The notes under the pieces: generated by a model | What the model was told of the DNA's origin: nothing | The model's input: only the letters and a program-made list of their open reading frames with translations | The model's database searches: none | Made by a program: the position numbers and the translations under genes | Shown: piece by piece, positions 53,877 to 63,047 of the stretch | How the letters are laid out: the number at the start of each line of letters is the position of its first letter | How positions within the stretch are numbered: position 1 is the stretch's first letter | NCBI RefSeq assembly: GCF_000381905.1 | Contig: NZ_KB907254.1 | Span: 44,854 to 108,853, forward strand | DNA from: Paenibacillus fonticola DSM 21315 | GTDB lineage: Bacteria > Bacillota > Bacilli > Paenibacillales > Paenibacillaceae | Length of the DNA stretch: 64,000 bases | Reading direction: 5' to 3'

Positions 53877-54914
53877 TTAATTGCCTACTTTTACTTTGAT
53901 ATTATTGTTATAAGCGTCTACTAAACGAGACACCTTGGTGAAATAGCTGCTCAAAATTGCATTCCGGCCGCCTGTCGTTACTTTACCTTGGGTATCGCTA
54001 TTAATTGTCGCATCCCCAGTCTCTAATATTTGTAAAATATCAGTTGCCGTTACTTTAACGCCTTGCATGGAACTATCCAATACAGGAAGCGTTGACCAGG
54101 CTTCTTTCTTCCTCCTCTTATCATCCTTGGAATATTCCATAAACTGATTTAAATCATCGGTTAGCAAATCATACATTGCCCTATATTCTTCTAAATCATA
54201 ATCTAAAATATTCTCGTCGTAGATCTCCGCATCAAAAAAGGCTTTCTCAATGTCCTGAGCACGCATAACTACACTAAGTGCATAATACCGAATTAAAAGA
54301 TCCTGCTCCTTCAGTTTATCCAGATCCTTCAGCTTCTGCTGAGCTGCGATCAGGTCGAAATCGTCAAAAAATTGATCAGCCAAAGGCCCGTACTCTTCAT
54401 ATTGAGCTATAAATTGACGATGCAGCTCCTTGCCTTTGACAAACTGGTCGTCCACAAAAGTCTTGGCGCTATAGTAAGTGGATATTTCCTTCATCGTATC
54501 TATTAAGTCAAGCATGGTGGGTCCTAAAAGAATGAGCGATGCATCTGCATCACCATACGATGGCTCACCAGAAGCACGATCAACTGCGGTATTCACAGCA
54601 TTCACCAGTCCATCCAGCACAGGCGCGGAAGTAAACTCGCTAAAATCGTCACTAATATAAATTTCCTCATCCAGACCGAATTCATCGATATAAGTCTCCA
54701 TCATTCTATCGAACATACCGCCAGTCATCATATTGTTCAAATTAATGTAGGCGCTGTATTTCGCATTTGCATGCTCCTCTTCCACGCTTAGCCCGCTTCT
54801 ATTGGAGCTGCCCTTGATCTCATCAATCAGGCTGCAGGAACTCAGCAAGAAGCAAAGCAATATACTGCATAATATGTAGTGCAATCGTCTACTCATTCTG
54901 TAATAGGCCCCCAT
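53877..54914 (-). CDS. DUF3829-like (YiiG-type) lipoprotein, paralogue
   Basis: 345 residues from the start chosen. Lipobox LLSSC near residue 29, then a mostly helical region with KYSAYINLNNMMTGGMFDRM and TYYSAKTFVDDQFVKGKELH, which align with the neighbour's YAAYISLDAYM and YYKLKSYVDDDLAKGRTLH. Family function is unknown. ATG 54914 follows AAGGAGAAGGG at a longer distance than usual; ATG 54896 is an alternative. Upstream to 55119 there is no gene, but see the 9-bp repeat. The pair lies downstream of the FtsX exporter genes. Confidence 0.8.
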   Translation of the reverse strand: MGAYYRMSRRLHYILCSILLCFLLSSCSLIDEIKGSSNRSGLSVEEEHANAKYSAYINLNNMMTGGMFDRMMETYIDEFGLDEEIYISDDFSEFTSAPVLDGLVNAVNTAVDRASGEPSYGDADASLILLGPTMLDLIDTMKEISTYYSAKTFVDDQFVKGKELHRQFIAQYEEYGPLADQFFDDFDLIAAQQKLKDLDKLKEQDLLIRYYALSVVMRAQDIEKAFFDAEIYDENILDYDLEEYRAMYDLLTDDLNQFMEYSKDDKRRKKEAWSTLPVLDSSMQGVKVTATDILQILETGDATINSDTQGKVTTGGRNAILSSYFTKVSRLVDAYNNNIKVKVGN

Positions 54915-55020
54915 TCTATTTAACCCTTCTCCTTTATTTATCGGCAAAACGATGGGGTTTTTTTACAGACTTTCAGGGTTGTTATAACTGCTCCCGATAC
55001 TCATTTTTGTCCATATGCCA

Positions 55021-55083
55021 TTCCGTGCTCTCTGTACTCCGTATATTCTGTATTTTCCGTCTATTCCGCGTATTCCGGTTTTG
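55021..55083. repeat. Degenerate 9-bp repeat
   Basis: Seven units with period 9 between 55021 and 55083 (CCGTATATT, CTGTATTTT, CCGTCTATT, CCGCGTATT). It lies between the exporter gene and the lipoprotein pair. Confidence 0.6.
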
Positions 55084-55119
55084 TCGTTGTGAATTCAATC
55101 CGCTTCGCCTTATACCGCA

Positions 55120-57834
55120 TCATTCCACCTCCCGCAGCCGCTCAACAATCGTTGCCCTGGAAAGGATCCGATACGCCGTCTTGGTGACAAAATAGGAAAT
55201 AACGAGTAAAACGACCGTCGTACTTGCTACGGGCAGTACATTCATGCGAAATGTAGTGAACGCCATATTACCCGCGATTCCCTTCACGATAAAATAAGTG
55301 GCCAGTAATCCGAACGTCCAGGTAAGCAGGCCCGTCAGCAGCACAACATAACACCCCTCATACAGCAGCATCTTGTTCAGCTGCCGCTTGGTCATACCGA
55401 TGCTCTCCAGAACCGCAAACTCATTGCGGCGCGACAGCACGCCTGTAATGACGGTATTTATATAATTCAGCACGCCAATCAGAGCGATAATAAAGCTAAG
55501 CCCGTACCCTACCGTCTGAAAAATAGTGATGAACCCCGCCAGCTCCTGCTTGTAATCCTCCCGGGATTTCACGGCCAGCCGCCCTTCAATCCCTTTCGTC
55601 AACGCTTGTACAGCCCGGCCAGCCTGCTCATGCTTAGATGGGTCCACATGGAGAGTCGCGGATAAAATATCCGGCTGCTCCTCTACTTCCCTGAACGCTG
55701 CTGCTGGAAAATAAACATTGAACCCGCCGACCCCAAAAAACTGGGTCCCCGCCGCATAGAATGCTTCCGTTTTCAGGATCGCCATAACCTCATAGCTTTG
55801 CTTGTCTCCCGGGAGCTGAAACCGGTCGCCTGGCTGGTAGTAGCTTACATATTCATCCTCCGCAACTTGCGACTGTGTCAGCAGCACATAATCCCCCGTT
55901 TTGAACTTCTCGTGATCAAACTTGCCCGCTGCAACATCATGCTCCGACAGCGTGTCCAACCAGCCGTCCCCCAAGCCATACAGCTGGATGGCGAGTTGTC
56001 CGTCAGCAAGAAGCGACTCTATAATTTGCCGTTTCAGTCCCTCTTCGGCCATTTCTGCCTCCAGCAGCTTTTTAATCCGCGCGTCGACCGGGAACAGATC
56101 CCCTTTATAGTAAACCTTATCCAAGCTCTGAACCCCATCGATACTGCTCAGCGTACTGGCCAATTCCTCCGAGATCAGAGCAGCAGAAGCACCGCTTGGA
56201 TCCTTGTAGCCTTCGTCTTTCACCACAAAGTCGCCTGAAATATAAGCATTCAAATATTTGTTGACGTCGAAAGAAGCAATGATAGTAAAGATCATGCTGA
56301 ACAATGTGATGCTTAGTACCAGGGAAGCGAGCATGAGCAGCAGCTTTTTTTTGCTGCGCCACAAATTGCCCCAGGCCATATTATACAGCCTCGCTCCGCT
56401 TATGGACCGTTTGACAGATACCCTCCCCGCTCCTTTGGCCCCTCTGCCGGAATCAGCGCTCACACCGGCGTATTTTACCGCCTCGACCGGAGCGATTTTT
56501 GCGGCTATTTTGCCTGGCTTGCTCGCCGCCGCTCTCACTGTCAGATAGGCGAACAAAGCAGCACCAATAAAAATTAAAGGGTTCCACGAATAGACGGATT
56601 CCAGCTTCATATCCGAGAAGCGTAGCATCATGGGCGTAATCCAGCAGCCAGCCGCATACCCGAGCGCAAGTCCAATCGGCAGCGAGAGCAAGTAGAGATA
56701 ATGCGCCTGAATCGAGATGATTGCCCGCAGCTGTTTGGCTGTCGTACCCATCGTTTTTAGCAGACCATAGAACCGGATATCTTTAACAACGGAAATGTGG
56801 AAAATATTATAGATTAACAAATAGCCGCTCAGCATAATAATGAGGACCAGCAGCAAATAAGGCACGATATTCATTACATTTTCAGTGAGAGATACACTGG
56901 AATACGCCCAGTTTACGCCATAAGGAACATCCAGGCCGGTGTCGGCCAGCACCTTTTTGACCTTGCTCTCGATATTCCAGGCGTTTCCGAACATGACGCC
57001 CATTTGTATCGTATTTGTATAGGTGCCTTCCTTAATCGATTGCTCCGGATCAACATGAGAAATGTACTTCTGCACAAACTCTTCCGAGACAAAAGCGATT
57101 CCCGCCATCGCCACATATTGATCCGCTTCGTAATAGCCTGCCAATTGAAAGTCATTCGTAATGATGACGCCATGACCGATATCGATATCCAGTTTCACCT
57201 TGGCCCCAAGCTCATGAGGGATGCCCAGCAGGTCAAGCGTCCATGTATTCAGCGCAATGTCATTCTCCCCGGCAGGAAGGCCTCCTTCATCAAACCGAAT
57301 GAAACCGTGCTTCGCATACTGATCATCCACATAGTCGATTTCCACCCGGTTCGTTTGCAATGCGGGATGGACCAGCTCGCCGACTAAAAGCGCTCTGCCG
57401 GATTCCCGGACGGACGGATGCCCGCTCAGCCGCTGCGCTTCGGATTGTGTAAGATACTTGAAGCTGCCGTGGAAATCGCTGCCCGCCGTCTTCATCGCTG
57501 CCAATTCCATGGACTTGTTTACACTCAGCCCCATCGTGAAGATGGATGTGAACAGCAATGTCGTCAGGACGACGGCACTCATCATGAGCAGATTACGCGT
57601 CTTATTCGCCTTCAAGCTTTTCATAGCGATAGAGTATACCCGCTTCCCGCTACGCTTGTTAAGTTTGCTAGGTTTGCTAGGTTTGCTAGGCTCGATAGGC
57701 TGATTAGGTTGGTTAGGTTGGTTAGGCTTGCTAGTTTTACTAGCTTTGCTTGGATTGTTTAGATGGCTTGAATTGTTGTGCGGATTGTCGTGCGGGATAT
57801 TTAGGTTGATTGGATTGACATGCCCCTCTCTCAT
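55120..57834 (-). CDS. Large FtsX-type ABC transporter permease with low-complexity N-terminus
   Basis: 904 residues. The first 65 residues are hydrophilic and made of repeats such as NQPNQPNQP and SKPSKPSK, encoded by a 9-bp DNA array. Then come a membrane helix, a large outer domain, three membrane segments with an FtsX domain (LLLVLIIMLSGYLLIYNIFH), a second outer domain and a second FtsX domain near the end. This MacB/LolC-like layout fits export or membrane-protein release rather than sugar import. Its ATG overlaps the ATPase gene by four bases. The two-component genes just upstream probably control it. Confidence 0.9.
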   Translation of the reverse strand: MREGHVNPINLNIPHDNPHNNSSHLNNPSKASKTSKPNQPNQPNQPIEPSKPSKPSKLNKRSGKRVYSIAMKSLKANKTRNLLMMSAVVLTTLLFTSIFTMGLSVNKSMELAAMKTAGSDFHGSFKYLTQSEAQRLSGHPSVRESGRALLVGELVHPALQTNRVEIDYVDDQYAKHGFIRFDEGGLPAGENDIALNTWTLDLLGIPHELGAKVKLDIDIGHGVIITNDFQLAGYYEADQYVAMAGIAFVSEEFVQKYISHVDPEQSIKEGTYTNTIQMGVMFGNAWNIESKVKKVLADTGLDVPYGVNWAYSSVSLTENVMNIVPYLLLVLIIMLSGYLLIYNIFHISVVKDIRFYGLLKTMGTTAKQLRAIISIQAHYLYLLSLPIGLALGYAAGCWITPMMLRFSDMKLESVYSWNPLIFIGAALFAYLTVRAAASKPGKIAAKIAPVEAVKYAGVSADSGRGAKGAGRVSVKRSISGARLYNMAWGNLWRSKKKLLLMLASLVLSITLFSMIFTIIASFDVNKYLNAYISGDFVVKDEGYKDPSGASAALISEELASTLSSIDGVQSLDKVYYKGDLFPVDARIKKLLEAEMAEEGLKRQIIESLLADGQLAIQLYGLGDGWLDTLSEHDVAAGKFDHEKFKTGDYVLLTQSQVAEDEYVSYYQPGDRFQLPGDKQSYEVMAILKTEAFYAAGTQFFGVGGFNVYFPAAAFREVEEQPDILSATLHVDPSKHEQAGRAVQALTKGIEGRLAVKSREDYKQELAGFITIFQTVGYGLSFIIALIGVLNYINTVITGVLSRRNEFAVLESIGMTKRQLNKMLLYEGCYVVLLTGLLTWTFGLLATYFIVKGIAGNMAFTTFRMNVLPVASTTVVLLVISYFVTKTAYRILSRATIVERLREVE
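57661..57768. repeat. 9-bp tandem repeat coding the permease N-terminus
   Basis: Twelve units of about AGGTTTGCT cover 57661-57768 in frame, so each unit adds three residues (SKP, NQP, SKT). Length change here would not shift the frame. Confidence 0.9.
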
Positions 57835-58529
57835 CGTCTGCCTCCGCTAATAGAAGCAGAGGAGCTGCCCACAAGCTTACCGTCCTCGATCCGAACGACT
57901 CGATCCGCCATTTGGGCGATCTCTTCATTATGAGTAATCATCACCATCGTCTGATTGAACTTCTCGCTCATCTGCTTCATCAGGATCAGAACCTCTTGGC
58001 TTGTCTTCGTATCGAGATTTCCTGTCGGTTCGTCCGCCAGTACAATCGCAGGCTTAGCGGCCAGCGCCCTCGCAATCGCTACTCGCTGCTGCTGTCCCCC
58101 GGATAGCTGAGAGGGCAGGCTGTTCACCTTCTCACCGAGCCCAAGCGCCTGAATAACCCGCTCTACATGCGGCGCATCCACCTTCGTTCCGTCCAGCTCG
58201 ACCGGTAAAATGACGTTCTCATAAACGTTAAGAATCGGAATCAGATTGTAGTTCTGAAATATAAAGCCAACCGACCGGCGCCTGAAAATGGTCAGAGCAT
58301 CCTCGTTCATGCCGAAAATATTAAGGCCATCTACAATGACCTTGCCGGACGTCGCCCGGTCCAAGCCGCCTATCAGGTGCAGAAGCGTGCTTTTACCGCT
58401 TCCGCTCGTCCCGACAATAGCTATAAACTCCCCCTGTTCCACACTTAAGGACACACCATCAAGCGCCTTTACAGTGTGCTCGCCCTGTATGTAATGCTTT
58501 TTCAAATCCTGAACTTCAAGCATCGGCAT
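57831..58529 (-). CDS. ABC exporter ATPase, MacB/LolD type
   Basis: 232 residues. Walker [10 protein letters not shown], signature [15 protein letters not shown], Walker [13 protein letters not shown] and the LolD-like start [20 protein letters not shown] are all intact. It powers the overlapping FtsX permease. The start at 58529 is chosen because GGGAGAGAG lies before it; the frame is open to 58544. It lies 160 bp after the histidine kinase gene, so it may have its own promoter in 58530-58689. Confidence 0.93.
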   Translation of the reverse strand: MPMLEVQDLKKHYIQGEHTVKALDGVSLSVEQGEFIAIVGTSGSGKSTLLHLIGGLDRATSGKVIVDGLNIFGMNEDALTIFRRRSVGFIFQNYNLIPILNVYENVILPVELDGTKVDAPHVERVIQALGLGEKVNSLPSQLSGGQQQRVAIARALAAKPAIVLADEPTGNLDTKTSQEVLILMKQMSEKFNQTMVMITHNEEIAQMADRVVRIEDGKLVGSSSASISGGRR

Positions 58530-58689
58530 GCTTCTCTCTCCCATCGCAAAAATAGTCCGTACACCGCCTGTTTCAACAACCTGTGCACATCCTAAAATAT
58601 ACCAGTCGATTCTGTCATTCCTGTGTCTGAAATATAACGGAATTGACAGATTTGCCCTCTCTGTTTTTGCTTTGCACCTGCAAAACGAA

Positions 58690-59790
58690 TCATTGGGAAC
58701 GCGGCAAAAACATCGAGATGACCGTCCCCTCCCCCACCCGGGAGAAAGCCTTCATATATCCGCCCTGCGCCGTTATAATCTCCCTGGCCAAATAGAGTCC
58801 GATGCCGACCCCTGCAAACTGGGCGGTACGCGGGCTCCTGTAAAATCGCTGAAAAATATAGTTCAGCTCGCCCTCCTCCACTCCTATGCCGTTATCCGCC
58901 ACGTCAATGCGAACGAACATTTCATAGCACTCTACAGCGACCTCGATCCTTCCTTGCGGCCTGCTGTATTTCACCGCATTTTCGAGAACATTAGACAGCG
59001 CCTCGCTCGTCCACTTCGGATCATGACAAGCCTCGATCTCCGGACGGCAGTCCATCGTCATGGTCATCCCGCTCTCTTCCGCTGCCGGGTAAACCTGGGC
59101 GATCGCCGCCGTCAAGCTATGAATGACGGGATTGGCAGCCTGATGGATCGAAATCATGCCGGTCTCCAGCCTGGACAGCTTGATCAAGGAGCCGATCAGC
59201 CAGTCCAGCTTGTCCGCTCCGGCGCTAATTTGCTCCGCCTTCTCCCGCGCGTCGTCATTCAATCCGGGCTGCTCCATCAGCAGTTGGCTATAAAGCATAA
59301 TGTTCGCCAAGGGCGTTTTGGTCTGATGCGAGATATCGGAAATAAGCTGTTTGATCTTGCCTCTCTCCGCCTCCAGCTTCAGCTCCCTTGACTTGGCTAT
59401 GCCAATATAACGAATCAGTTTATGCTCCAGCGCTGACAAACCCGATTCAGTAAACCCCATCACTCTTTCCCGCCCGTGGATCGCCCCTTCAATGATCTCG
59501 TCCAAACAGTTCATCGTCATCTGCGTTCTGTAGCGCAGGAGCCGCAGCCAGCCCCAGCCAGCGGCCAGCATCATGGCCGTAAATCCCGTCATAAGCCAGA
59601 GCACCTGCTTATTCCACTGGGTTACCAGAAGCACAGCGACCAAGAAACCTATCGTTACGAGCAGCAGCATTGCAAAGAGCACCCAATGCTTGCCGTGCAG
59701 TTCCCTTTGCCCGCTGTGCAGTTCCTCCGGCCTTCCGTACTGCTCCTCTAGCCTCCCGTGACGCTCCCTCTCACTTCGCTTATACGTCAC
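58690..59790 (-). CDS. Sensor histidine kinase of the exporter system
   Basis: 366 residues, GTG start overlapping the regulator's stop (GTGA). Two membrane helices at about 37-57 and 63-83 with almost no outer loop, so it may sense within the membrane or through the transporter. The HisKA motif SDISHQTKTPLANIM holds H155. ATPase motifs are NVLENAVKY, DNGIGVEEGE and GVGIGLYLA. The first 36 residues are charged and repetitive (GRLEEQYGRPEELHSGQRE). Confidence 0.92.
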   Translation of the reverse strand: MTYKRSERERHGRLEEQYGRPEELHSGQRELHGKHWVLFAMLLLVTIGFLVAVLLVTQWNKQVLWLMTGFTAMMLAAGWGWLRLLRYRTQMTMNCLDEIIEGAIHGRERVMGFTESGLSALEHKLIRYIGIAKSRELKLEAERGKIKQLISDISHQTKTPLANIMLYSQLLMEQPGLNDDAREKAEQISAGADKLDWLIGSLIKLSRLETGMISIHQAANPVIHSLTAAIAQVYPAAEESGMTMTMDCRPEIEACHDPKWTSEALSNVLENAVKYSRPQGRIEVAVECYEMFVRIDVADNGIGVEEGELNYIFQRFYRSPRTAQFAGVGIGLYLAREIITAQGGYMKAFSRVGEGTVISMFLPRSQ

Positions 59791-60470
59791 GTCTCTTCAC
59801 CCTTCCACAAATAACCCAAGCCATAGACCGTCTTAATATACCGGGAGGCAGACGGGCCTGCCTCCAGTTTGTCACGCAGCCGCTTGATCGTTACAGTCAA
59901 GGCATTCTCCTCCACAAATTCATGCTCGCCGCTCCATATTCGATCGATCAGCTGTTCCCGGGTTAACAATTGCCCCTCGTGGCTGACGAGCAGTTTGAGC
60001 AGCTTCTGCTCGGTTTTGCTCAGCAGAATCGGTTCATTCTGATTGCTGAATTCCATTCGCCCAAAATCGAACACCAACCCGCCGCACCGATAAACCTCCT
60101 CCGCCGGCCGTCCAGCCCTTCGCAGCACGGCCATGACCCTGGCGCGCAGCACCATCAGACTAAAGGGTTTTGTAATATAATCATCGCCCCCCAGCTCAAA
60201 GCCCGTGACAATGTCGCTCTCCATATCGTTCGCCGTCAGAAAGATGATGGGCACCCGGGAGGTCTTCCGCAGCAGCTCGCAAAAATCCAGTCCGCTCCCG
60301 TCAGGCAGGTTCACATCCAGCAGGATTAAATCAACAGTCCCTGCTGACAGGGCTTGCTCGGCTTCCGCCAAACTATAGGCCTGTACGATCGCAACCCCAT
60401 CCTGGGCCAAAGTAAGGGCGATTCCTTTATTCAAACTGACATCGTCCTCAACGATCAGCAACGTTGCCAT
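59787..60470 (-). CDS. OmpR-family response regulator of the exporter system
   Basis: 227 residues. Receiver domain with E8-D9-D10 and phosphorylation site D52 (ILLDVNLPDGSG), then an OmpR winged helix (LTREQLIDRIWSGEHEFVEE, then TVTIKRLRDKLEAG). It is coupled to the histidine kinase gene by a four-base overlap and probably activates the FtsX exporter genes. Starts at 60476 and 60470 both follow AAGGAGG; I take 60470 as it begins the conserved ATLLIVEDD. Confidence 0.92.
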   Translation of the reverse strand: MATLLIVEDDVSLNKGIALTLAQDGVAIVQAYSLAEAEQALSAGTVDLILLDVNLPDGSGLDFCELLRKTSRVPIIFLTANDMESDIVTGFELGGDDYITKPFSLMVLRARVMAVLRRAGRPAEEVYRCGGLVFDFGRMEFSNQNEPILLSKTEQKLLKLLVSHEGQLLTREQLIDRIWSGEHEFVEENALTVTIKRLRDKLEAGPSASRYIKTVYGLGYLWKGEET

Positions 60471-60590
60471 AAGCATCAATCCCTCCTTGGACAATATGAT
60501 CATTAAAATCATTCATCATTGGTATCACTGAATCTATCATACGCCGTTCCAAACTCCCTCGAAATGTTAAACGAAGGCAAATATCCAAAA

Positions 60591-60605
60591 GTTTGTTTTA
60601 CAAAC
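60591..60605. promoter_or_regulatory. Short dyad in the divergent intergenic region
   Basis: GTTTGTtttACAAAC lies between the divergent regulator and the ABC binding-protein gene (60471-60787). It could be an operator, but nothing else supports this. No gene is seen in the gap. Confidence 0.3.
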
Positions 60606-60787
60606 ATCTGGTTTTCCGTTGAAACCAAGAAAACAATGAAGCACTAAAGTTAAATCAAGACAAAATCAACAACAATACGTGCACAAACAACAACCTATTC
60701 ATTTAGCAGCCAACAGTTCCCGTCAAGAAATTGCCGGGCAAAGCTTCCGATTCAGACAAAAACTATTTCGGAAAACGGTAGGAGGAA

Positions 60788-61927
60788 ATGAACTTTATGA
60801 TGAAAAAAACAAAGAAGCACCCGAGAATGATCGGGACACTCGCAATGACTTTCATGCTGATTTTGACGTTGTCGGCATGTTCAGGGGACAAACAGAACAC
60901 CGCCGACATTGCGGCAGCCTCTGGAAATTCTGCCGGTGCGGTTGTCTCCGTTGAGGAGCTGGCCAAGCTGGCGAAGGAAGAAGGCCAGGTTGTCAGCGTC
61001 GGCATGCCGGATAGCTGGGCGAACTGGAAAGAAACTTGGGAAGATATGAAGTCAGTGTATGGATTGGAGCATCAGGACACGGATATGTCCAGCGCCGAAG
61101 AGATTGCCAAATTCGACGCCGAGAAGAACAAGCCTACCGCAGATATCGGCGATGTGGGAATCGCCTTCGGACCGGTCGCCATCGAGAAGGGCGTCACCCA
61201 GCCTTATAAAACCTCGTACTGGGACGAGATTCCCGATTGGGCGAAAGATCAGGACGGGCACTGGATTGTTGGTTATCAAGGGACGATTTCATTCATGACC
61301 GATAAAAATCTGGTCAGCCAACCGCCGCAAAGCTGGGCCGACCTGCAAAACGGAGACTACAAAATAATAGTCGGCGACGTAACGAAGGCCGCCCAGGCGC
61401 AAATGGCTGTAGTAGCGGCAGCCATCGCCTTCGGCGGGGATGAGAGCAATATTGAACCGGGGATCGCCTTCTTTGAGGAGCTGGCGAAGAAGGGACGCAT
61501 TTCATTATCCGAGGCGTCTGCGGCCAATATCGAGAAGGGCGAAGTGCCTGTCACCCTGCTCTGGGATTTCAATTCTCTTGGATACCGTGACCAGTTCGAT
61601 AAAGAGCGATTCGAGGTGGCGATTCCCCAGGAGGGCAGCGTGGTGAGCGGCTATGCCACGATTATTAACAAATACGCGCCACATCCGAACGCCGCCAAGC
61701 TGACTCGCGAATATATATTGAGTGATGAAGGCCAAATCAATCTGGCGAAAGGCTATGCCCGCCCGATTCGTCCAAGCGTACAGCTCCCCGAGGACGTCGC
61801 AGCCAAACTGCTGCCGCAGGAAGCGTACAGCAATGCCAAACCGATCGGCGACTATAAAGTGTGGGAAGAAACGGCGAAGACGCTGCCGCAGCTCTGGCAG
61901 GAGCGCGTCCTGGTCCATTTGAATTAA
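60788..61927 (+). CDS. ABC transporter solute-binding lipoprotein, iron/thiamine/phosphonate type
   Basis: 379 residues. Lipobox TLSAC (Cys 31), then a type 2 periplasmic-binding fold of the SBP_bac_6 kind: ITSVGMPDSWANW-like start (VVSVGMPDSWANWKETWEDM), IVGYQGTISFMTDKN and WADLQNGDYKIIVGDVTKAA. This group includes binding proteins for ferric iron, thiamine, 2-aminoethylphosphonate and polyamines; I cannot tell which. It heads an operon with two permease genes and an ATPase gene. GGAGGAA precedes the ATG. Confidence 0.88.
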   Translation: MNFMMKKTKKHPRMIGTLAMTFMLILTLSACSGDKQNTADIAAASGNSAGAVVSVEELAKLAKEEGQVVSVGMPDSWANWKETWEDMKSVYGLEHQDTDMSSAEEIAKFDAEKNKPTADIGDVGIAFGPVAIEKGVTQPYKTSYWDEIPDWAKDQDGHWIVGYQGTISFMTDKNLVSQPPQSWADLQNGDYKIIVGDVTKAAQAQMAVVAAAIAFGGDESNIEPGIAFFEELAKKGRISLSEASAANIEKGEVPVTLLWDFNSLGYRDQFDKERFEVAIPQEGSVVSGYATIINKYAPHPNAAKLTREYILSDEGQINLAKGYARPIRPSVQLPEDVAAKLLPQEAYSNAKPIGDYKVWEETAKTLPQLWQERVLVHLN

Positions 61928-61968
61928 ACCCTTAGAAGCTTCATCCTCGCAACAAGGGCTGGGTCCGG

Positions 61969-62024
61969 GGACACTTGGGCACTTGGGCAATGGGGCAATG
62001 GGGCAATGGGGCAATGGGGCAATG
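61969..62024. repeat. 8-bp tandem repeat
   Basis: Seven units, the last five exactly GGGCAATG, between the binding-protein gene and the first permease gene. Number of units could vary and change spacing in the operon. Confidence 0.9.
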
Positions 62025-62078
62025 GGCACAGGAGCAATAACAATAAAGCAATAAATGGAATGGCAGGTGATTTTCACT

Positions 62079-63047
62079 ATGCTTAAAAAACATCGCATCC
62101 GCATCAGACGGCTGTTGGGCTTTACACTGGCCTTGCTGCCCTTTGCGCTGCTCATCGCCGGGTTTCAGCTCATCCCGGTCACGTCCATGCTGATCGGCAG
62201 CTTCACTGCGGATTCAGGCGGCGGCTTTACGCTGCAGCAATATATCACTGCGCTAACCAACGCCTTTTACCTTAAGGCAATTCAGAACAGCATTTTCATC
62301 TCCCTTTTCTCCAGCCTGGCTGGTATCGTCATCGGTGCTTTTGCGGCTTATTCCATTACGCGCTTCTCTGCGGCGATGCGCAACCGCATTCTGATGCTGT
62401 CTAATATGACTTCGAATTTCGCGGGAATTCCGCTCGCGTTCGCCTATATTATCCTGCTCGGCAATAATGGAGTGTTCACTTTGCTGTTCAAGGAATGGGG
62501 CTGGGACGTGTTTGCCGGATTTAACCTGTACAGTTGGACCGGTCTGACTTTGGTTTATGTTTATTTCCAAATTCCGCTGGCCATCCTGCTCATTTATCCG
62601 TCCTTCTACGGTATTCAGGAGCAGTGGAAGGAAGCCTCTTATTTGCTGGGCGCCTCTCCGGCTAAATTTTGGCGGACGGTCGGGCTGCCCTGTATTGCCC
62701 CGGCCCTGCTCGGCACGCTCGGCATTTTGTTCGCCAATGCAATGGGCGCCTATGCTACGGCCTATGCCCTCGTGGGCAGCAACTACAATCTGCTGGCCAT
62801 CAGAATCAGCTCGCTCGTCACCGGAGACGTTGTGACGAGGCCGCAGCTCGGTTCGGCCCTTGCCGTGCTGCTTGCAGCCACCTCCATCGCTGCGGTTTGG
62901 ATCAACAGCATGATGACGCGAAGAGTCGCCGCTTATACCGGGAACGGGAATGCCGCGGCAGCGGTGAAGCCGTCCCGTAGAAGGCTGTTTTCCGCCAGCA
63001 AGGGGCAATCCAGCCCTAGAACGATCACAGGAGGGGATTCCATTTGA
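62079..63047 (+). CDS. ABC transporter permease 1
   Basis: 322 residues, six membrane segments with the docking loop EASYLLGASPAKFWR. This is the CysTW/PotB-type permease of importers for iron, thiamine, phosphonate or polyamines. The last 40 residues form a basic, Ser/Ala-rich tail after the last membrane helix. ATG 62079 is chosen because AGGTGA lies eight bases before it; the frame is open from 62055. It ends within the start of the next gene. Confidence 0.88.
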   Translation: MLKKHRIRIRRLLGFTLALLPFALLIAGFQLIPVTSMLIGSFTADSGGGFTLQQYITALTNAFYLKAIQNSIFISLFSSLAGIVIGAFAAYSITRFSAAMRNRILMLSNMTSNFAGIPLAFAYIILLGNNGVFTLLFKEWGWDVFAGFNLYSWTGLTLVYVYFQIPLAILLIYPSFYGIQEQWKEASYLLGASPAKFWRTVGLPCIAPALLGTLGILFANAMGAYATAYALVGSNYNLLAIRISSLVTGDVVTRPQLGSALAVLLAATSIAAVWINSMMTRRVAAYTGNGNAAAAVKPSRRRLFSASKGQSSPRTITGGDSI

